8,127 nt of DNA, taken from positions 1 through 8,127 of the forward strand of contig JAAETV010000099.1 of assembly GCA_024227975.1 (NCBI GenBank). Direction: 5' to 3'. The position numbers were made by a program, and so were the translations under genes. Below the pieces are notes generated by a model that was not told where the DNA came from, did no database searches, and saw only the letters and a program-made list of their open reading frames with translations. The DNA comes from Actinomycetes bacterium (lineage in GTDB: Bacteria > Actinomycetota > Acidimicrobiia > Acidimicrobiales > SZUA-35). This document shows, in pieces, positions 5,371 to 8,127 of this stretch (the stretch's first letter is position 1; the number at the start of each line of letters is the position of its first letter).

Positions 5371-8127
5371 GTGACCACACCTATCGGAAGGGAGTCGGAG
5401 GCAGACGTTCTCGACCGCTTCCTTCATGAGCTCGCCCGGGGCCAGGGCGGGGCTTTGCTTCTCGAAGGCGAGGGCGGTGTCGGCAAGTCCACCCTGGCCG
5501 ACTGGGCGACATCGCGGAGCGAGGCGCTCGACATCGAGGTGGTGCGCGGTCTCGGCTTCGAGTTGGCTCGCGACACACCCTACGCCCCCTTGGTTGCCGC
5601 GCTGGAAACTGCGGTCAACGACGTTGACCTCACCAAGGGGCTGCCAGCCCTCAGCTTGCTCTTCGATCGCCTACCGGCCACTGCCGCGCCGGCTGATCCC
5701 GAGCTATCCCGGACCAGGCTCCAGGTGGCCTTGGTCACCATTGCCCACCGGCTGGGTCGGGATCGACCCGTCCTGTTCATCTGTGACGATCTGCACTGGT
5801 TCGATGCCGCCAGCCTGGGCGTGATCGCGGCGCTGACGGTTGACCTGGTCTCGTCGGGTGTGGGGCTGATCGCGTGCTATCGCACGTTCGAGAGTGGTGG
5901 ACGACCCGAGGTCTCCTCCGCTCTCAGCGCCCTGCGGCGAGTCGATGGCGCTGTTCACATTCGAATGGATCGTCTGGACCGCGCCGCCACCGATCGACTC
6001 GTGGCGGAACGGCTCGGCGGCTTCATACCAAAAGGGGTTAGCGATACCATCTGGGAGCGTTCGGCCGGCAACCCGTTGTTCGCCGAGGCCATTCTCGACG
6101 ATCTTCTGGCAAGCGGAGCGTTGGGCAAGGTGGACGGGCGGTGGCGACTGGCCGAGGACCAGGTCTCGATTCCCCAGTTGGTCGATGACCTGCTGGGTGA
6201 GCGCGTCCGCCACCTCGACGAGAGCGCACGCATTGTCATGGGCGCGCTGTCACTGGCCGGCGGACCGCTGGCCGAAACAGTGCTGGCCGTGGTCGACGGT
6301 CTCGACACTGTCGAGAGGGCAAGGGCATTGCGCACTCTCCGGGACTGCCACTTGGCCGCTGTGGAAGACCGCAAGCCCGCGACCTGGCGACCCGCCCATC
6401 CCCTCGCCGCTGCGGTCACGTTGGCGACCATGACTGACAGTGAGCGTGCCGAGATGCACCAACGCTTCATCAGGGCCTTGAGCCACGAGAGCGCGCTCCG
6501 TCGCGCTCCCCATGTGTTGGCTTCGGGGGCAGGGCCTACGAGCTCCACGGTCGAACTGCTCGTAGAGGCGGGCGAAGAAGCACTGGCCCAGGGTGCTCTG
6601 GCCGAGGCCGTTCGCGTCCTGGGCCCGGCCCGCGAGATGATCGACAGCGGCGGCGCCCCTCACCTTCGAGGTCCGGTATTGGCAGGGCTGGGTGAGGCTT
6701 GGGCCAGACGAGAGGAGAGCGCCGTCGCCATAAGCCTGCTCGACGAGGCGTTTGTTGCGTTCAGCGATGACGGAGACCGCGCCGGCCAGATCAGGGTGCT
6801 GCGGTCTCTCTCACCACTGTCGTTCTTGGCCGGCTCGGGACCACGGCTGGCCGAGACCGAGCGGCTGGTAGCCGACGCTGAGGCCGCAGGGTCGCAGAGT
6901 GACTTGATCGAGGCAGTGTTCCTGGAGGCGACGGTCTCGAATCGTGATAGTCGACCCGTCGCCGGTCACATCGCCCGCCTCGAAGAAGCGGTGGGGCGAA
7001 TCGCCGTCGAAGACCCGGCTCGCGGCCGCGCCGAGCTGATCGTCGAGGTAACGAGGCGGGTTCACGATCACGAGCACTCCGACACCCCGTCTCTCGAGAC
7101 GTACCGGTCCCTCCAAGCACTGGCCAACAGGTGCGCACCTGAGCCCGATCTTCGGAGTCGGGTGCTGCTCGGTCTGGTGGATTGCGCACTGGCCATCGGT
7201 GACGCAGGTTTGGTAGCTTCCGCCGCGACCGTCGCATCGGAGGGCAGAGGCATCTGGGCCGGTCACAGTACGTGGCGGGCGATTGTTGTCCGATGGGCAC
7301 TAGCGGTTGGACGCGGTGACCTTTTGACCGCGACCAAACTCGACGCCGCACCCTGGATGGGGGGCTCCGACCGCGGCCTCGTCCTGACACTGGTACTCGA
7401 GGCCCTGGGCCACTGGCTGCGAGGCGATGAGTTGCGGTCCGCAGAGGTGCTGTCCGGTGCGGCTCCGTTGGCCCAGGGCCAAGATCGCGTCGCTCAGTTA
7501 TACCTCGCGGTTGCCAACGGGGTGACCGGCGAAGGGGACTCGAGCCTTCTGGCCAACGAAGCGCTCCCCCTGTGGCACACCTCTGCGGGCTTCATGGGGA
7601 TGATGGTTCTCGCCGCAGGGAAGGTACGGGCAAAGGAGATGTCGGCGACCGAAGTCCTGGCTTGGGCTGATCGCCTCATCGACCGCTACCCGGCTGGAGC
7701 CTGGGCCGCCTGGGCCGATGTCGTCGCCGCGTCAGCGATGGACGACGGGGGCGCTGCAGCCAAGCGGCTGGTACGAGCCGCACGGTTGTTCGACGGTCTC
7801 GGAAGCCCCTTCCTCGGTGCCCGCCAGTGGGTGACGGCCGCTGAGCTCGCGAGGGATTCGGTCGCGAACGACCGCCTACAACACGTGACGCTCTTTCTCT
7901 CCGACGTCGGCGGGCCCTGGGCCGACCGGGCGATCGCTCTGGTCACGGCTCGCCAGCTGTCGATGACTCCGTCGGCAACCGAGTCGGATCCTCTGGGTCT
8001 CACGGCCCGGGAGCGAGAGGTGGCGAGGGAGGTCGCTGACGGCCTGACCAACCGCGAGATCGCCGAACGGCTGTTCATCAGCATCCGCACCGTGACCAGC
8101 CACCTCGACCACATCTACACCAAGCTC
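5371..8127 (+). CDS. LAL-family (large ATP-binding LuxR) transcriptional regulator, C-terminus cut by the right edge
   Basis: A frame of 919 codons is open from GTG 5371 to the window end. The N-terminus reads TPIGRESEADVLDRFL (3-18), the usual LAL opening. The ATPase module follows: Walker A GEGGVGKST (33-41, Lys39), Walker B VLFICDDLHWFD (134-145, Asp139/Asp140) and the GNPLF motif (233-237). Residues ~390-870 are Ala/Leu-rich, helical and TPR-like, with pairs such as LVEAGEEALAQGALAEAVRV. A LuxR-type HTH starts at 877 (LTAREREVAREVADGLTNRE) and continues through IAERLFISIRTVTSHLDHIY to the edge, so probably only the last 10-25 residues are missing. Such proteins are cytoplasmic, MalT-like activators that sense an inducer through the repeats and ATPase. 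GTG 5371 has no ribosome site; an in-frame ATG at 5332 would add 13 residues and run close to the repeat. The gene is divergent from the methyltransferase/swivel operon, its likely target. Confidence 0.93.
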   Translation, partial: MTTPIGRESEADVLDRFLHELARGQGGALLLEGEGGVGKSTLADWATSRSEALDIEVVRGLGFELARDTPYAPLVAALETAVNDVDLTKGLPALSLLFDRLPATAAPADPELSRTRLQVALVTIAHRLGRDRPVLFICDDLHWFDAASLGVIAALTVDLVSSGVGLIACYRTFESGGRPEVSSALSALRRVDGAVHIRMDRLDRAATDRLVAERLGGFIPKGVSDTIWERSAGNPLFAEAILDDLLASGALGKVDGRWRLAEDQVSIPQLVDDLLGERVRHLDESARIVMGALSLAGGPLAETVLAVVDGLDTVERARALRTLRDCHLAAVEDRKPATWRPAHPLAAAVTLATMTDSERAEMHQRFIRALSHESALRRAPHVLASGAGPTSSTVELLVEAGEEALAQGALAEAVRVLGPAREMIDSGGAPHLRGPVLAGLGEAWARREESAVAISLLDEAFVAFSDDGDRAGQIRVLRSLSPLSFLAGSGPRLAETERLVADAEAAGSQSDLIEAVFLEATVSNRDSRPVAGHIARLEEAVGRIAVEDPARGRAELIVEVTRRVHDHEHSDTPSLETYRSLQALANRCAPEPDLRSRVLLGLVDCALAIGDAGLVASAATVASEGRGIWAGHSTWRAIVVRWALAVGRGDLLTATKLDAAPWMGGSDRGLVLTLVLEALGHWLRGDELRSAEVLSGAAPLAQGQDRVAQLYLAVANGVTGEGDSSLLANEALPLWHTSAGFMGMMVLAAGKVRAKEMSATEVLAWADRLIDRYPAGAWAAWADVVAASAMDDGGAAAKRLVRAARLFDGLGSPFLGARQWVTAAELARDSVANDRLQHVTLFLSDVGGPWADRAIALVTARQLSMTPSATESDPLGLTAREREVAREVADGLTNREIAERLFISIRTVTSHLDHIYTKL

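Noticed and set aside
5704..6548. Long minus-strand ORFs (169 and 197 codons) opposite the LAL gene
   Set aside because: The plus strand carries a continuous LAL protein with Walker motifs and an HTH; the antisense products have no coherent pattern.
1..8127. Mobile elements, CRISPR arrays, tRNA or rRNA genes
   Set aside because: I saw no transposase or integrase motifs, regularly spaced repeats, cloverleaf-like segments or rRNA-like sequence on either strand.

Overview
The window is GC-rich, uses GTG starts freely and has short intergenic gaps. It carries an actinobacterial-style LAL (large LuxR) regulator. This suggests a high-GC actinobacterium, possibly an uncultured or acidimicrobial-type lineage, but the lineage is inference from gene content and no marker gene is present. 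I see no tRNA, rRNA, CRISPR array, insertion sequence or transposase.

Layout from left to right. (1) Positions 1-735, minus strand: a gene entering through the left edge, 245 codons with no stop, which I tentatively place with the N-terminal sandwich domain of CehA/McbA-like metallohydrolases. (2) Positions 754-981, plus strand: a small protein with one C-terminal membrane helix, starting 18 bp from the divergent start of gene 1. (3) Positions 1011-1937, minus strand: a ten-helix EamA/DMT-type transporter. It converges on gene 2, with a GC-rich hairpin in the 29-bp gap. (4) Positions 1938-2599: about 660 bp without a convincing intact gene, holding a hairpin and a possible decayed ORF. (5) Positions 4281-5255 then 2600-4276, minus strand: a tight two-gene operon of a class I methyltransferase (O-methyltransferase fold) followed by a protein with a PEP-synthase-like phosphohistidine swivelling domain but no ATP-grasp domain. 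(6) Positions 5371-8127, plus strand: a divergently transcribed LAL regulator (AAA+/NACHT-like ATPase, helical repeats, LuxR HTH) cut by the right edge within its HTH. The two largest partial genes (1 and 6) have no stop inside the window, so stop-to-stop ORF calling misses both.

The most interesting unit is 2600-8127. A methyltransferase and an orphan phosphohistidine-swivel protein are translationally coupled and lie back to back with a LAL regulator. The shared 115-bp promoter region contains an imperfect tandem repeat of a TACGG(C)ACTACGTAT element. The natural reading is a locally regulated pathway that modifies or transfers groups on a small molecule, but no substrate can be read from the sequence. 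Neither enzyme has all the residues or domains expected of its best-known relatives: the swivel protein lacks the domain that would load it with phosphate, and the methyltransferase appears to lack the catalytic His of classical O-methyltransferases.
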